DNA from: Lunularia cruciata | Taxonomy: Eukaryota; Streptophyta; Marchantiopsida; Lunulariales; Lunulariaceae | Direction of reading: 5' to 3' | Length of the DNA: 64,000 nucleotides | NCBI GenBank assembly: GCA_948567375.1 | Contig: OX419762.1 | Location: 39,165,034 to 39,229,033 of the forward strand | Shown: positions 46,811 to 57,901 of the stretch, in pieces | Layout: the number at the start of each line of letters is the position of its first letter | Position numbering within the stretch: position 1 is the first letter of the stretch | Program-made: the position numbers and the translations under genes | Notes under the pieces: model-generated | The model's database searches: none | The model's input: only the letters and a program-made list of their open reading frames with translations | Told to the model about the DNA's origin: nothing

Positions 46811-48007
46811 TTGTGAGGTTGCCTTTCGGGATCTTTGCGCATTATTCTTCTTCCTTCCCTCGCTTCTCTGCTTCCTTATTGAGCCAGTAAGGCCGCGAGG
46901 TACATTTACTGGCGATCTTCTTTTTTCGAAGTGGTTTCCACCTCCTCCTCTTCAATGTGCCTCTCCATGTAGAGATCGCCTATACGAAGGCCGAGGGCCT
47001 CTAGGGAAACGGGTGCAACAATTGGTAGATATGTGCCCAATACGGCCACAATTGTAACAACGGCATTGTTCTCCTCGAGTCCCTTCTCCTCGTGGGACTC
47101 CATCTCTTCGTTCTTCTACCCGTCCTCGCTTTCCTTAAAGCGGCCGTGCTCCTCGATCCCGGAATCGAAGGTTGCCCAATTCCATCGGTACTGGTCCACC
47201 CATGTGTGGCATTTCTACCCGATAATGTTGAGGTGGAACTACTCCTTCACCTCCACCTAATGCTCCGGCTATTCTCTGCGCACAAGCAATGGCTTCAAAT
47301 ACCGTGCGAGGGTTTTGCACCATGACTTCTTGGCGAATCCGCTCTTTCAACCCTCGTTTGAAATTGTCGAGAGCCTCTGCTGGACTCATGTCAGTAATTG
47401 CGACTTGTAGATCCAGAAATGCCTCCATATACTCTTGTATGCTATTCTTCTGTCTCAATCCCCATAGTCGGGTTCGAGCCATCTGCACAGAATCCACCGA
47501 TTGGAAATTCTTGAGCAGTCCTTCTTGCATTGCTGTCCATGTGACCTCCTTTCTCTCTGCCAACATGGATCGTTCCCAAGCATCATACCATGTGAGGGCT
47601 TTATCGGTCAAGTACCCACATGCAAACACGCCTGCAGCATGCTCTGTGATCTCTGTTGAGAACAATCGAAAATATCAATTCATTCTCGAGATCCAATTCT
47701 CCACTACTCCCATCGTACGCTGCCCCTTGTAAGGCTCGATGTTGCAGGTCTTCTTCATCCGGAGTAGCAATGTGGCTTCATCGTTGATAGGGTTTGTAGG
47801 CACGGGTGCCTCTCCAAGTACTTCAGTCGCAGGTACTGGGTTTTGAGACGGCTCTTCTTCTTGCATGGGTTGATCGTTCCTAAGGATCTGCACTTGACTT
47901 TGCAATGTCTCCATGGTCATCTTAATCTCTCGAAATTCATTCAACATCCCTTGCATTCCTTGCACCAGCTCTTGCAACTGCGGATCCATGGTGCCTGCAA
48001 CACCCAA
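46811..48007 (-). pseudogene. C2 gag and zinc knuckle
   Basis: Starts MGVAGTMDPQLQELVQGMQG (48007; the second Met matches C1 gag). A TGA at about 47668 (NWISRMN-stop-YFRLFS) is at the same codon as in C1. The gag domain continues (47665-47135) to a TAA where C1 has CAA. The knuckle CYNCGRIGHISTNC lies at about 47064-47023. A 5-nt deletion relative to C1 occurs near 46975. Gag appears to end at a TAA near 46905 with pol in the -1 frame, as in C1. Confidence 0.85.
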
Positions 48008-48579
48008 TTGCTAACGTCTACTTCAATACAGAGTCAATATAATCACTCTGGAAGGCGCACAAACTATCGGAACTACCGTTGGGACCTCAGAAGCTATCAC
48101 TTGTTGATAATACTCTTCACCAAAATTCCTAACCACAAAATCTCTAAACATCAATTTCGGCCTCACTACATAACGGATTTCTACTTGAGTGTTGAAAGGG
48201 AGAGGATTTGGGACATTCATATCCATATTATCATAATAGAATGTAGATCGTCAAATCCCACTCTCTGTCATATATCACCACAGGTAGAATCACCGGGTTT
48301 GGTGAGTTCATCACTCTGTCCATGAATTCAGCACCAAAGTGATAAACTAGCGATACTCTCATCTGCTCATGCTAGATGTACATAACCTTGATGTGGAATG
48401 GGTTTGAGAATGGAAAGCTAGGTGCGGGAAATTGTCCCCCCGGCGCATCCATCCCATCCGCTCTCTAAAGTCCTTCCTAAGTCTAGCGATTACTCTATGT
48501 TCTCCACCTCAAATTACTCAGTTTCAGTAGTTCGTGCTATTCCAAGAGGGGTGATCCACTCTCTTGGACTAGAACACTC
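48008..48579 (-). other. C2 leader
   Basis: Untranslated leader shared with C1. No gene was seen. Confidence 0.6.
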
Positions 48580-48591
48580 ACTCTGATACCA
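48580..48591 (-). other. C2 primer binding site
   Basis: TGGTATCAGAGT in element sense, one mismatch from the initiator-Met site, one base from the LTR. Confidence 0.85.
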
Positions 48592-48592
48592 T

Positions 48593-49332
48593 TGTAATAC
48601 TCCGAGGACAAGAGAAGAGAGAAAACACAGATTGCACACTCAAACATTCGATGCCCCAAGGGAGCACCTTCTCTTTATTATATAGACAAAGAGTATCTCC
48701 TCCAAGGAAGCTCCACCATAGGATTAGGGACATAGATAGGTGACATGTCAGCAAGCTCCACCCTTGGATTACTGACTTGGATGGGTGACCTGTCTGGTCT
48801 AGGTCCTATCTGGTTGGTCAAACGAGCTTTGACCGGAGGGAATCTTTTAGGGAATCTTCCTGTAGGAATCTCAGAATCACATGAGTAAGGTACCGTTGGA
48901 AAGCTCTCGACGAGACAAACCAGGGGGAGGGAAGGCCAGCCTTTCCTCCGTTGGGGGGAAGGAATCTGCACATTTTTGAGGCCTAATTCATCCGTTTAGG
49001 CCTCCGAAATTGCCTTCAAAGATTTCAGGCATATTTCGGTTCCTACTCTATTAGTAGAAGTCCCCTTTTGGTGATACCTCTTTCTAATCTGTTTAGTCCA
49101 TCATGTGTAACATCCTTCCAGATGTTACCAAACCAATTCTCACCTTTAAATCATATGTCTAGCTATTGGTTCTAAGGTTCTCAAGTCTATTTCGGTTTTT
49201 GCCCTATTAGTAGAAGTACTCTTTTGGTGATACTTCTATCTGATCTATATTGACCATCATGTATAACATCATTCTAGATGTTACCAAACCAAATTTCACA
49301 TCTAGATCATATGGCTAACCCTTGGTATTACA
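48593..49332 (-). repeat. C2 5' LTR
   Basis: It is 740 bp long, nearly identical to the 3' LTR. A TATA-type box (TATATAATAA in sense) lies at plus-strand 48676-48685. Confidence 0.93.
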
Positions 49333-49543
49333 AGAAGCCTACTTGGCGTGCAAGCTAAGGTAGTTAGAAGCTTCTAGAAGCTTCCTTCTAGAAGCTACTT
49401 ACTTAAGGTGCAAGCTAAGCTAACCGGGAAGCTTCCCAAGAAGCTTCCTAGATACTTCTGGAATATTCTAGGCTAATTTGTCTTATGTGCTACTTCGTGA
49501 GCCCGACTGACTTTGTTGCTAAACTCCATATTGTTACACCAAA

Positions 49544-51034
49544 GACTCGGAGCACAAGGAGGAACCCAAGCTAACGCTACAGAGTGGAGATACGAGTAGC
49601 GACAGCGATGAAGGAGGAGAAATGACATTGGCGCTAGCTACTGCAGCAGAAGAAGAAGAAGTGCAAGCAGAGATCAAGGCCGAGGACAACACGAAGTTGG
49701 AAGACAAAGTACCTGAAGCAGAAGAAAAGATCACAGTTCAGAGAGGAGTCCGCTTGAGACGTAAGGCGAAGTACAATGCAGGTCCAAGTAATGTGCAAGA
49801 AGAAGCAAATGCAAGCTCGGGAAGCTAGGCATACATTCCGATACAAAGACTGCAGAGAAGAAAGCGAGTATCGGATGAACACAAAGTACAAAGAGAAGTG
49901 GCCACGCAAGAAGAAGTAGCCCCGAGTGATGGAGTCGAGTACCTACGGGAGGTGGTGTGTCCTTTGTTGGTGAAGCTGGAGTACAAGAAGAAGGAGATGC
50001 AGTCGACTTGTCCAGAGGTAAAAACTATCTTGTACGTGTTGTCCAGATTAAAAGAAGAGAACTCGGAGTTGAAGAAGAGTATAACTTGAGGTGAGGAAGA
50101 GAGGGAAGTACTGCGCGCGGAGGTAATAGTGAGGACTCGGGTTATTGAAGATCTGAAGAGAGAAGTGAGATATCGAGACAATCTTGTGAAGAAGAGTGAC
50201 ATAGCAAGGGAGAGACAAGCAGCAGTTTGCTAATTCAAGAGTAGAAGTTATCCATGCTATGGCGAGAGTAGCAGCGAAGGATCAAGAGCTCGATAGGGTG
50301 ATAGAAAGTGTCAAGGAGAAGAAGCAACTCTGGCAAAGAGAGTTGGCAGCACGGTATAGGGAAGAAGAGAGATTATGAGAGTTACTTCATAATAAGGAGG
50401 AGAAGGTGGTATAGAAGGAGAAGGAGACGGTGAAAGCCAAGTTTGAAGCGGAATTGGCAATGTACAGGGAGGACTGGCTTGCAGATCGAGAGCAAGAGAG
50501 GAAGATGAGATTGGAGCCATTGAAGGAGATTGTCCTCAGGATGAATGCAATGTTGAGTACAGAGGCCAATGTTTGAATTGAAGAGACGAGGCTGCACGAG
50601 TTGAAGTTGTTGGTGTAGGAGACGAGGCGAAGACAGGCAAAAGATACAGATTTGAACGCGTTGTTGATAAGTCTACGGACTTGTGTAGACATGAAGATCT
50701 TAGAAGTAGAAGATAATATTGCAATCAGATTAGACTTAGTGAAAATAGAGATAGAAATGTTTTGGAAAGACATTAGAGCCAAACCCGAAGTAGATAACAT
50801 AGGAGTGCAGATGTCTTTGGAGTTAGAGATGGAGACATTAAAGAAGAGTGGGTCGAAAGATGAAGGTTTAGAAGGGCTACCCACTAGTGGAATTTCAGAT
50901 CAGGAAAGAGAATTGTTGGATCTGGTAGAAGAAGTAGAAGATATGAAACCCGAGGACAAAATATTAGGAAGTAAAGTTACTTCGGGTTCGGGTTTGAAAG
51001 CCGAGGAAGAAGTAGACATCGGATTGGAGTAGTA
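49544..51034 (+). pseudogene. D2, C-terminal part with long coiled coil
   Basis: Continues D2 in phase after B2 (DSEHKEEPKLTLQSGDTSSD, then an acidic block ending in GS-TAG at 49823). Reading continues with few stops through long charged helical stretches such as LREVVCPLLVKLEYKKKEM and ILYVLSRLKEENSELKKS. A frameshift at about 50225 leads into MARVAAKDQELDRVIESVKE and LAMYREDWLADREQERKM, and finally an open 126-codon frame (50652-51032) ending AEEEVDIGLE-TAG. About six stops occur in all. The whole D2 product would be roughly 860 residues: globular N-terminal block, acidic linker, long coiled coil. No known enzyme motif. Confidence 0.55.
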
Positions 51035-51779
51035 ATAGTTTTGAGATTTGAAGAGGCAGATATGAAGAGGTGCATTGTCATTTTGGATCTGTAGGTTAGA
51101 AAAGTTGTGGTAGAATGGTATAGTTGTTAGAACTGTCAATTTGTTCACTACTTAAGAGTGGCATTCATAGAGAAATGTTGTTCAGTGCTCATAATTTCTA
51201 AAAATAAATAAAGCAAAGTGTTGTGAAGCAGTGCTCATTGCTTGAGCTTGATTCCAAGTATCAGCTTTGCAATTGTGTTTGTGAAGAAATTTGAAGTGCA
51301 AGTCAGTGTGTTTGTTGGATGTTGGATTCCATAGCCTTGATCTTCATTCTGTGTGTTTGATCCTGAGTGAAGTGCAATCAAAGCAATGCCTTGACAAATC
51401 TGAGAGGAATTGTAGTGTTGGTAGTATTCTGCATTTGTGAGTGCAATGCAAAGTTGATGTGAAGCAATTTTGATCGAGGAAGTTGTGCCTTTAGTGGAGG
51501 GGTGGAACACAATTCTGAGGCAAAGTCATTTTGCACTGAAGTGCCATTTTTGGGAGAGCTTGAATCATCACAATCAAGATTGTTTGGAAAGATTTGATGG
51601 AGTTGTGATTAAGGAGTGTTAATTTGTGACAAGTCTGCGAATCAGTGCTTGTTACTCTCTTCTGGGTGTGGTTTCTACCTGAGAGATTAAAGACGCAACC
51701 AAGAAGAACTGAAATTGTTACTTTGCTTTGTATTTGGAAATTTCTGACTTGTATCTCTACGGGAACAAACTTTACTTAC
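51035..51779 (+). other. D2 downstream region
   Basis: No clear domain. AATAAATAAA at about 51205 could be a polyadenylation signal for D2. The rest is low-complexity T/G-rich sequence. Confidence 0.35.
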
Positions 51780-52400
51780 CCGATTACTGCAAAAGTGATA
51801 TTTGCTGGGTTGGCACAGGCATCCAAGACCAAGAGGTTTGAAGGATATTGGAAGGCACTCTACCTTGAGTTTGACCAGTTCAAGAAGGAAGCCAAAGACC
51901 AACTTTGCAGCAAGTGCAAGAAGGTGGGCAGAACTTGGACAGGAGAAGCATCACCAAGTTGTAATGTGGGAGTTGTAGATGCAAGACCACCAGAAGGAAG
52001 TGGCAGCTCAACTGAAACATCTCACCAAGGAGGCAGAGGAAGAAAGAATCAAGCATGTGGAAAGCCTCCAAGTGCTAGAAGAACAGAAGGCCAAATGGCA
52101 GTCAAAGCAAAGAGAAGAACATCAGTTGAAGGCATTGCATTGATTGGAAGAGACCCATGCCCAATTCATGGAGATGGTAAAGGAAGAAAGTGCAGTGTGT
52201 GCCTTGAGAACCAAATGCCATGAATTGGAGATGCAAGTCTAGTGCTTGCAGAATCAGGCCTACAAGGAGGAGCATATGAAAAACTTGTCTCTAAACTTGA
52301 AAGAGCTTTTGGATAAGAAATTCAATGAAGTATGACAGACCTTCTTGCTCGAGATGTCTAGGTATCAAGCCCAAACAAACCAACTCATTACATGCCTAAG
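51780..52400 (+). pseudogene. D3: coiled-coil relic, possibly D family
   Basis: Alternating between two frames it reads YWKALYLEFDQFKKEAKDQL, then EVAAQLKHLTKEAEEERIKH, LEEQKAKWQSKQREEHQLKA and KNLSLNLKELLDKKFNEV. It is strongly charged and heptad-like, and similar in character to the D1 and D2 tails, although no unique D motif is present. Several stops. Confidence 0.4.
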
Positions 52401-53000
52401 AGGTAAACATAGCCACTCACTCCCAATAGTTCTAATCTAAGACTCCCCCGTAAGGAAGTCACTTTGTAAGATAGGCATTCTTTTGTAAGGATTAGATACT
52501 CAGAGTTGTATTGTAGTTGAGACCTTGACCAAGCCAGTTGTGCCTTCACTTAGTTTTGTATGTATTTGAGAGGAGTGCCCTTAGAGTTAAGTGGCACTCA
52601 GAGTTGTATAGAGTAGAGGATGAGTGCACCCGGAATTATATTGCACTTGGAGTTGTATTTGCTTGAAGAGGAGTGCTCTCGGGTTTGTACAAGTACTTGG
52701 GGCTGTATACAAAAAATAGATTAAGTGGGCTTGATATCTCCCTTGACACATGTAGGAGCCTAATCATTCTATAGATGGTTAGGATAAGATAGGATTAAGA
52801 TAGTCAAAATCAATGATGGAGAATTTAGATTAGAATGTTTTAGGATTCACTTGGGATTCTGATCCCTTTGGTTCAGAGCCAAACCTTTATATAAGGCAGA
52901 GTGCCATTGACACCCATGTTTTCTCTTTCATGTAATGCAAACTTTGATTACAAGTAAAGAGTGCTCTTACTTTGCAAGTTTTGCAAGCATTGAATTTTCT
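52401..53000 (+). other. non-coding; recurring GAGTTGTAT motif and TATA-like box
   Basis: Between 52500 and 52710 the motif (A/G)GAGTTGTAT recurs at irregular spacing, often after TGGCACTC or GCACTT. A TATA-like TTTATATAAGG lies at 52886-52896. It may be the 3' flank of D3 or part of an unpaired LTR. I found no second copy. Confidence 0.3.
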
Positions 53001-53059
53001 ATGTTGTTTAATGTTTAGGCAATATTTTAGGTTAGGCAATTCATACCATGTCTTCAATG

Positions 53060-53380
53060 GTTAGTGCCAAACAGGTATTTGCCCCTGATCAGAGTTTGCA
53101 CTAAAGAATTTGGAGGAGTGAACTTGTGCAATGAGTGGATTGGAAAGCTCACCACACAAGTAGTACCACAAAATCAAAAAGTCTAGACAAGAAGTAACAA
53201 GAAGTTCAATCTTGCAAGTTGTGCCTTTTAGGAAGGGTAGAATATATTTGCAAGCATTACATCTTTGGAATAGAGTGGCACTCTGAGTTGGACAAACCAT
53301 CACCTTGAAGAGCAATTTCGGCTAGATTTTAGAGTGAAAGTGATTACTTTGTGATTTTCTTTTTGCTGTAGTGCGCCACA
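53060..53380 (-). pseudogene. possible copia pre-integrase relic, copy 1
   Basis: On the minus strand a short open frame (53315-53061) has two cysteines (CNACKY) followed by LPFLKGTTCK, which resembles the end of the copia pre-integrase zinc region (CxxC, then GK---PFPKG). A diverged sister copy lies at 53880-54090. Weak evidence. Confidence 0.3.
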
Positions 53381-53879
53381 GACAATGACACTACCCTCAT
53401 TTAGGAGTGGTTAATGCCTAAGAGGTTAAATAGGAGACAACAAAGGAACTGAGATTTGGTGATAAGTGTGTGTTTTGCTTCAATCCTAGGTATTTTGAAA
53501 CAATAGCCTCATGAGAATCACCTTGATATAATATAGGTTCAGTTTTGGAATTCCGAGTCACATGTTTTTTTGTCCACCTTGTATGTGCACAATCTTTTTG
53601 TTGTTGTGTATGCAAGTTGGGTTCTTTCATGCGGATGATACATGGGGACCTCCAAGATCCTAAGTGCATCAATGTCAATGTTATGCATGTTTTGTGATAG
53701 TTGGGTTGAGTAGTGGTGAGGAACTCAAAGCATAAATGCAAGTGCAAGAGTGTGAGTGTGCATTCAACCTTGATGAGGTTTTTGGATCCCTGGTGGTTCC
53801 GGAGTATTGAGGTGATGCATTGTAAAGCCATGACGGCTGTGAGTATTGTGAAGTAGCACATATAACAAAAAAATCAGGT
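53381..53879. other. no gene seen
   Basis: AT-rich sequence between two related scraps. The 147-codon minus-strand frame (53861-53418) shows no family motif and is probably chance. Confidence 0.4.
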
Positions 53880-54090
53880 GTCCCAAACCTATGGTGGTAA
53901 AGATGCCTTTTGGGAAGGGTAGAACATATACATTAGCTCCAAGATATGAATAACATTGGTAACTCTAGGAGAGAGAGACCTTTGGGACCATCAGCCATCA
54001 GAACAAATTGAATTGCCACCTTGAAGAGCCCTTCATGGTAAATCTTTCGTGGAAATGATTTGATTATTTTACTTTTCTATAATGTGTCAT
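53880..54090 (-). pseudogene. possible copia pre-integrase relic, copy 2
   Basis: Shares a GCCTTTT-GGGAAGGGTAGA core, an ACCTTGAAGAGC segment and a GTGATT-rich tail with 53220-53380. On the minus strand it reads like KGLSLLELPMLF followed by C-x-C, reminiscent of copia GLPLLELPNV---C--C. Tentative. Confidence 0.3.
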
Positions 54091-54119
54091 TTCAAATCTC
54101 AAGTAGCTCTAACAACACT

Positions 54120-54743
54120 TCTTTGTGAATGGCCAAATAGTCGAGTGCTTGTTCTTCCTCTTGATCTTTTACCTTCTCCAAAAGCTTCTTAATTTTCATC
54201 TCAACCACTTGATGCTCCTCATTTGTTGCACTTTATTAGCAGAAAGGGCCACCTTTTTTTTCTTGACTTCTCCCTTCAAAGCATTGATCTCTTCCTCTTG
54301 AGCTTTCACTTGCTCCTCAAATTATGTTCAGTAGCGTTCTTCTTTTTTGCAACAAAGCTTCTCTTTGTCTTGCTTTCTCTTTTCTTCTTATTGCAACTTC
54401 TCCTCTAGGGCTGCTCCTTCTTCCCTAAGTTGGGCAGCTTCCTACACCAAATCATTGCTACACTTCCCTACTTCCAAATGTAGAGCATGAACTTTTGCCA
54501 ATTATCTCTTGCCTTTGTTCTCTCCAACAAAATGCCATATGTTGTGAAATGTAGATGCCAAAAAAATGTAAAATCATACGTGATCTGCCCATGACATTCC
54601 TTGTGCATGGAAAGGAGATGTTCCATCAATTTGAGTATTGATCCTACAGTGTGAACTTCTATTTTGGAGAGAAGCACCATGATAATTGGTGAAACCTCCG
54701 TCTTGCTAGTGTTGGCCTCTTGAACTATCCTAAATAATGCCAA
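54120..54743 (-). pseudogene. D4: helical/coiled-coil relic, minus strand
   Basis: A 91-codon open frame (54743-54468) reads LFRIVQEANTSKTEVSPII, then ILKLMEHLLSMHKECHGQIT. After a stop, a very charged stretch follows (FEEQVKAQEEEINALKGEVK near 54320-54260). It resembles the tails of D1-D3 in type, but orientation is opposite and homology is unproven. Confidence 0.35.
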
Positions 54744-54863
54744 AGGTCAACTCTCCTCTTTCTCAATCTTGACAAAGAGGGTGGGATCTTCTTTCTCCTA
54801 TCCTCCTCTCCTCATTATTGGGTCTTTGGTCTCCTCATTATTGGGTCTCACATTCCCTTGTGT
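54744..54863. other. short spacer with a tandem repeat
   Basis: Contains CTCCTCATTATTGGGTCT twice in tandem (about 54807-54850). It ends where the E LTR similarity begins. Confidence 0.5.
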
Positions 54864-55305
54864 CATGCCATTTGTAGTGTCGCATCAAGATGCTCAAACA
54901 TTGGAGTTCCAATGATAGTAGTTAGAGGCATTTTGGCCATTACTCATAGATTACTTTCCGGTGGTCAGATTTCAGGTTTAGAGTACTGACTTCATAGCGG
55001 GGCCCACCGTCACTTGCACCGTCCGCACCATCAAGTGTGCAATCAGCGAGACCATTGGGAAGAGACCTAGGTCAAAATCAAGGGTATACCATGGGAGTGC
55101 AGCTCCAGAGAGCTCACTTCTCTGATGTTGAGCCTTTGAGTTCCTGGCTAGAGTGGACAGAAAGCCGGCGAGCGTCACCTGGAGTCTCTTAGCTAGAGTG
55201 GGTGTGGCTTGAGTGTAATCAGTGCCTGTTGTTTGCAAGTTGTTGAGGATCAGAACAAGTACTGATCTGAGTTCTATTGAATTGACGAGTAAATGATCTG
55301 ATTAC
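54864..55305 (+). repeat. E 5' LTR (5'-truncated)
   Basis: Begins near TGTCATGCCATTTGTAG and ends near TGATTACA. It aligns with 63340-63780, including GAGTTCCAATRATAGTAGTT and GTGCAGCTCCARAGAGCTCA. The first roughly 180 bp of the 3' LTR (63164-63340) have no counterpart here, so the left end is truncated or replaced. Confidence 0.7.
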
Positions 55306-56107
55306 ATCAAAGAAGTGAAGTCAGGGGGAAATTAGGTGCAAGAACTGCGAGTGTTGGTGGTATCTCCAAGCTCGGTGGATGGTGGTGTCTTGACCGAGTA
55401 GTTCAGATTTCCCTAAGAGAGTGTGTGTGCGGAAGCGCTGGCAAAATTTGGAGCCAGAGAAGAAGCAATTTTCAAGCGGTAGTTGTGATTTTGAACTTAG
55501 GACTAATTTTTTACGAGTTGAGCTCAGAAACTAAAATTGAAGGTGGAGTTGGGAGCAGATCCTCACGAATTGAAGATTGGATGAAACTGATTTTTCCAAT
55601 TTGGCTTGAGTGAAAAGTTAGTTGAGGATTTAGTGGTCAGCCATTTTTAGGGATTTATGTCAGATTTATGTCAGATTTGACATCAGATTTTATGAAGGAG
55701 TTATGTCAGATTTTGGCAAAAAGAACTTGAAACCGATCCTTGATGATCTTTGTAGCTCAGGAAGTAGATAGGTACTCCAATTATGTCAAATGCCAAATGG
55801 TGGCAAAGTCTATCCTGTGTTGATTTATGAAATGGAGGGTTTTTGTTTAGCATTCTTGTGATTGGACCCCCTCCATTCTTTGCTTCCTATTAATGCATCG
55901 TGTTTGTGTGAGGTGCCTTGAATTTTGAGCGTTGATGCTTGGTGTGCTCTTGATAGTGAGGCTGGAGTGATGACCAATCAGACTATCTGTGTTTCTCTTT
56001 GGTGAGGTAGGAAGTCATGTCCTAGAGCCCGTGAGAATGTGTGTTGTGATGGTAGGTCGTCCTTGCCCCTAGTGTAGTTGTCTCAGTTAGAGTTATATTA
56101 GTGGACA
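55306..56107 (+). other. E leader
   Basis: No reading frame with a domain. A TGGTATCTCCAAGC at about 55359 only loosely resembles an initiator-Met primer site and is 50 bp from the LTR, so I do not call it. Confidence 0.4.
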
Positions 56108-57870
56108 GTGCTCGGTTGGTGTTGGCACTTGGTGGTGCTTGGTAAGTGTTGGCACTTGGTGGGGTACTTGCGGTTGCGACTTGTGATTCCGGTTTGCGGT
56201 TGTAGTTGTGGTTACTTTGTCACAACAGAGTTCTTTGGGGATTCTAGAGGAGATAACCCCGCAATACGTAGTGGGTTTACTCGGAGTGGCGCTCGGTATC
56301 AGCATGTTTCTCAGGTCTCTGTGAGGGAGGAGATTGACTTTGAGTTGGAGTCCAACACAAGAGCTGATTCAATTGAGAGTGCACTTGGTATGTCCGCATT
56401 GTTGTTGTGGGACATGGACAAGATTTATGGGACCTCCAAAGGCACTAGGCGTTACTCTGGTATGGTGGGTACCATTGAGTTGGATGACTTCATCCAGGGG
56501 TTTGATAGTTGGTGTGATCTGCAGCAGATGCGGAATCCGACTTTGTTCATACCCTTCACGGCATGGAAGGGGTTGTTTCAGCACTTGGAGGGTCTATCGA
56601 TGGACAACTACCATGAGTTCAGGAGAGCTCATTTGGAGGAGATTAAGTTATGGAGATAGTATTGGTCTCCAAACTATGTCTCTATCACTTTAGGCTTGGT
56701 GGCCAGGGTAGATCGGTTGTACCTACAAGTTCTAGCTTGAGTAGTGTTGGTGGAGCTAGTAGAGGTGCACTAGCTGGAGATAGTGTTACCACGAGTGGAG
56801 GTACCATTGCAAGAGGTGGTGTGGTATTAGGGTTTAACCCCATGGTGGATTTCTTCCTATGTTTGAGGTAGAACTACCAGGGAGTGCGGATAGACATGCT
56901 GAGGAGCTTGTAGAGTTCCAATGGAAGGCTAGAGAGAGCCTACATGAGGCATACACTCGCATGAGGCGGCTGATAAGTTTCACTCAAGGAGTTACTAAGG
57001 CCCAGGCAGTCCAATTTTAGTATGGGATACTAGACAAGGAGTTGCAACATAGAGTTTGTGATGCTACTTTGCCTACTTTGGCAATGGTCTTTGCTTTGGC
57101 TGAGCATATTGAGCTCAACATGGTAGAGAAGAGGTTGGTGACATTTGGATTTGGTAGGGAGACCCCATCGGCTGTGACTTCTTCTAGAGTACATTAGAGT
57201 GCACTACGCCCAGTTGGTTTTTGAGGACAGGGTGGGCAACCCAGATCCTATGGAGCAAGTGGAAGGCCTACTGGAGTTAGACCCTTACCTTCTTTTTTGG
57301 GTCAGTAGCAGCTAGTGAGTGGTGGTGTTTCTTGTTGGACTTGTGGTGGACATCACCATAGGAGAGAGTGTACTTAGGGCATCGGACCTGATACCTCTGG
57401 TGCATCACAACCAACACAGAGGCAGTGTGAGCACTGCCACAAATTTGGTCACATTAGTGACCGGTGTTTTGACCTACACCCAAAGTTATGGAGTGGTAGG
57501 GCTACTATGGCAGGTAGTAGAGGAGCTCTAGTTCATGGAGGACAAGGTGGTAAAGGTGGTGGTAGAAGATCTACACCTACTAGAGGTGTAGTACCTGCCC
57601 TTACTTCTGATACAGCTATGGCTACTCAGATTGAGTAGTTGGAGTAGAGATTGGCTAGTATGGCTATTACTCAGAGGAGATCAAATTTGGGTGCTAAGGC
57701 TTCCACCTCATATACTGGTGACAAAGATGCTTTGGATTTCATGTGCAGAGTAGCATAGGTGGATGCATCTGTAGTAGTGACTAGGCATTGCATCATCATG
57801 CAGATCAATTAGTGCAATAGGCTTGGAGTGGAGCCTTCATACCATCAAGAGATGAGTGTGAGGATGAGCC
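56108..57870 (+). pseudogene. E gag with two zinc knuckles
   Basis: A 183-codon open frame (56108-56659) gives an N-terminal domain (DFIQGFDSWCDLQQMRNPTL, GLFQHLEGLSMDNYHEFRRA). A Gly/Ser-rich linker follows in another frame. From about 56850 the gag core reads PGSADRHAEELVEFQWKARE, SLHEAYTRMRRLISFTQGVT and LAMVFALAEHIEL. Two Cys/His knuckles follow: CWTCGGHHHRREC (57333-57371, spacing one residue short) and CEHCHKFGHISDRC (57426-57467, perfect CX2CX4HX4C). About ten stops occur. It would bind RNA in the particle. Confidence 0.75.
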
Positions 57871-57901
57871 TCTATAGTCAATTGCTTTGACACCTCTAGA
57901 T

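Larger units (their letters stand above)
42731..49332 (-). mobile_element. C2: young Ty3/gypsy chromovirus inside the B2 LTR
   Basis: It is 6,602 bp on the minus strand with a perfect 5-bp duplication AGAAG. LTRs are 42731-43467 and 48593-49332 and differ at only about seven to ten places by eye (about 1%). Gag-pol is nearly continuous, broken by a few in-frame stops and one short indel. It is the best reference for reading C1. Confidence 0.95.
37354..49538 (-). mobile_element. B2: Ty3/gypsy chromovirus inside D2
   Basis: A minus-strand relative of B1, flanked by a perfect 5-bp duplication, CCAAA (37349-37353 and 49539-49543). The 3' LTR is 37354-37721. The 5' LTR is 42510-42730 plus 49333-49538, split by C2. 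Gag, protease, RT-RNase H and integrase-chromodomain lie between. Stops are fewer than in B1. Removing B2 and one CCAAA restores the D2 frame. Confidence 0.95.
42510..49538 (-). repeat. B2 5' LTR, split by C2
   Basis: The LTR consists of 42510-42730 and 49333-49538. C2 entered at AGAAG (42726-42730, repeated 49333-49337). The distal part (49333-49538) keeps GAAGCTTCTAGAAGCTTC at 49367-49384 and further TTC/GAA units. Confidence 0.92.

Noticed and set aside
53418-53861. 147-codon minus-strand frame as a gene
   Set aside because: No family motif, no start context, and low-complexity composition.
55355-55375. Initiator-Met primer site for E
   Set aside because: TGGTATCTCCAAGC differs from TGGTATCAGAGC and lies about 50 bp from the LTR end.
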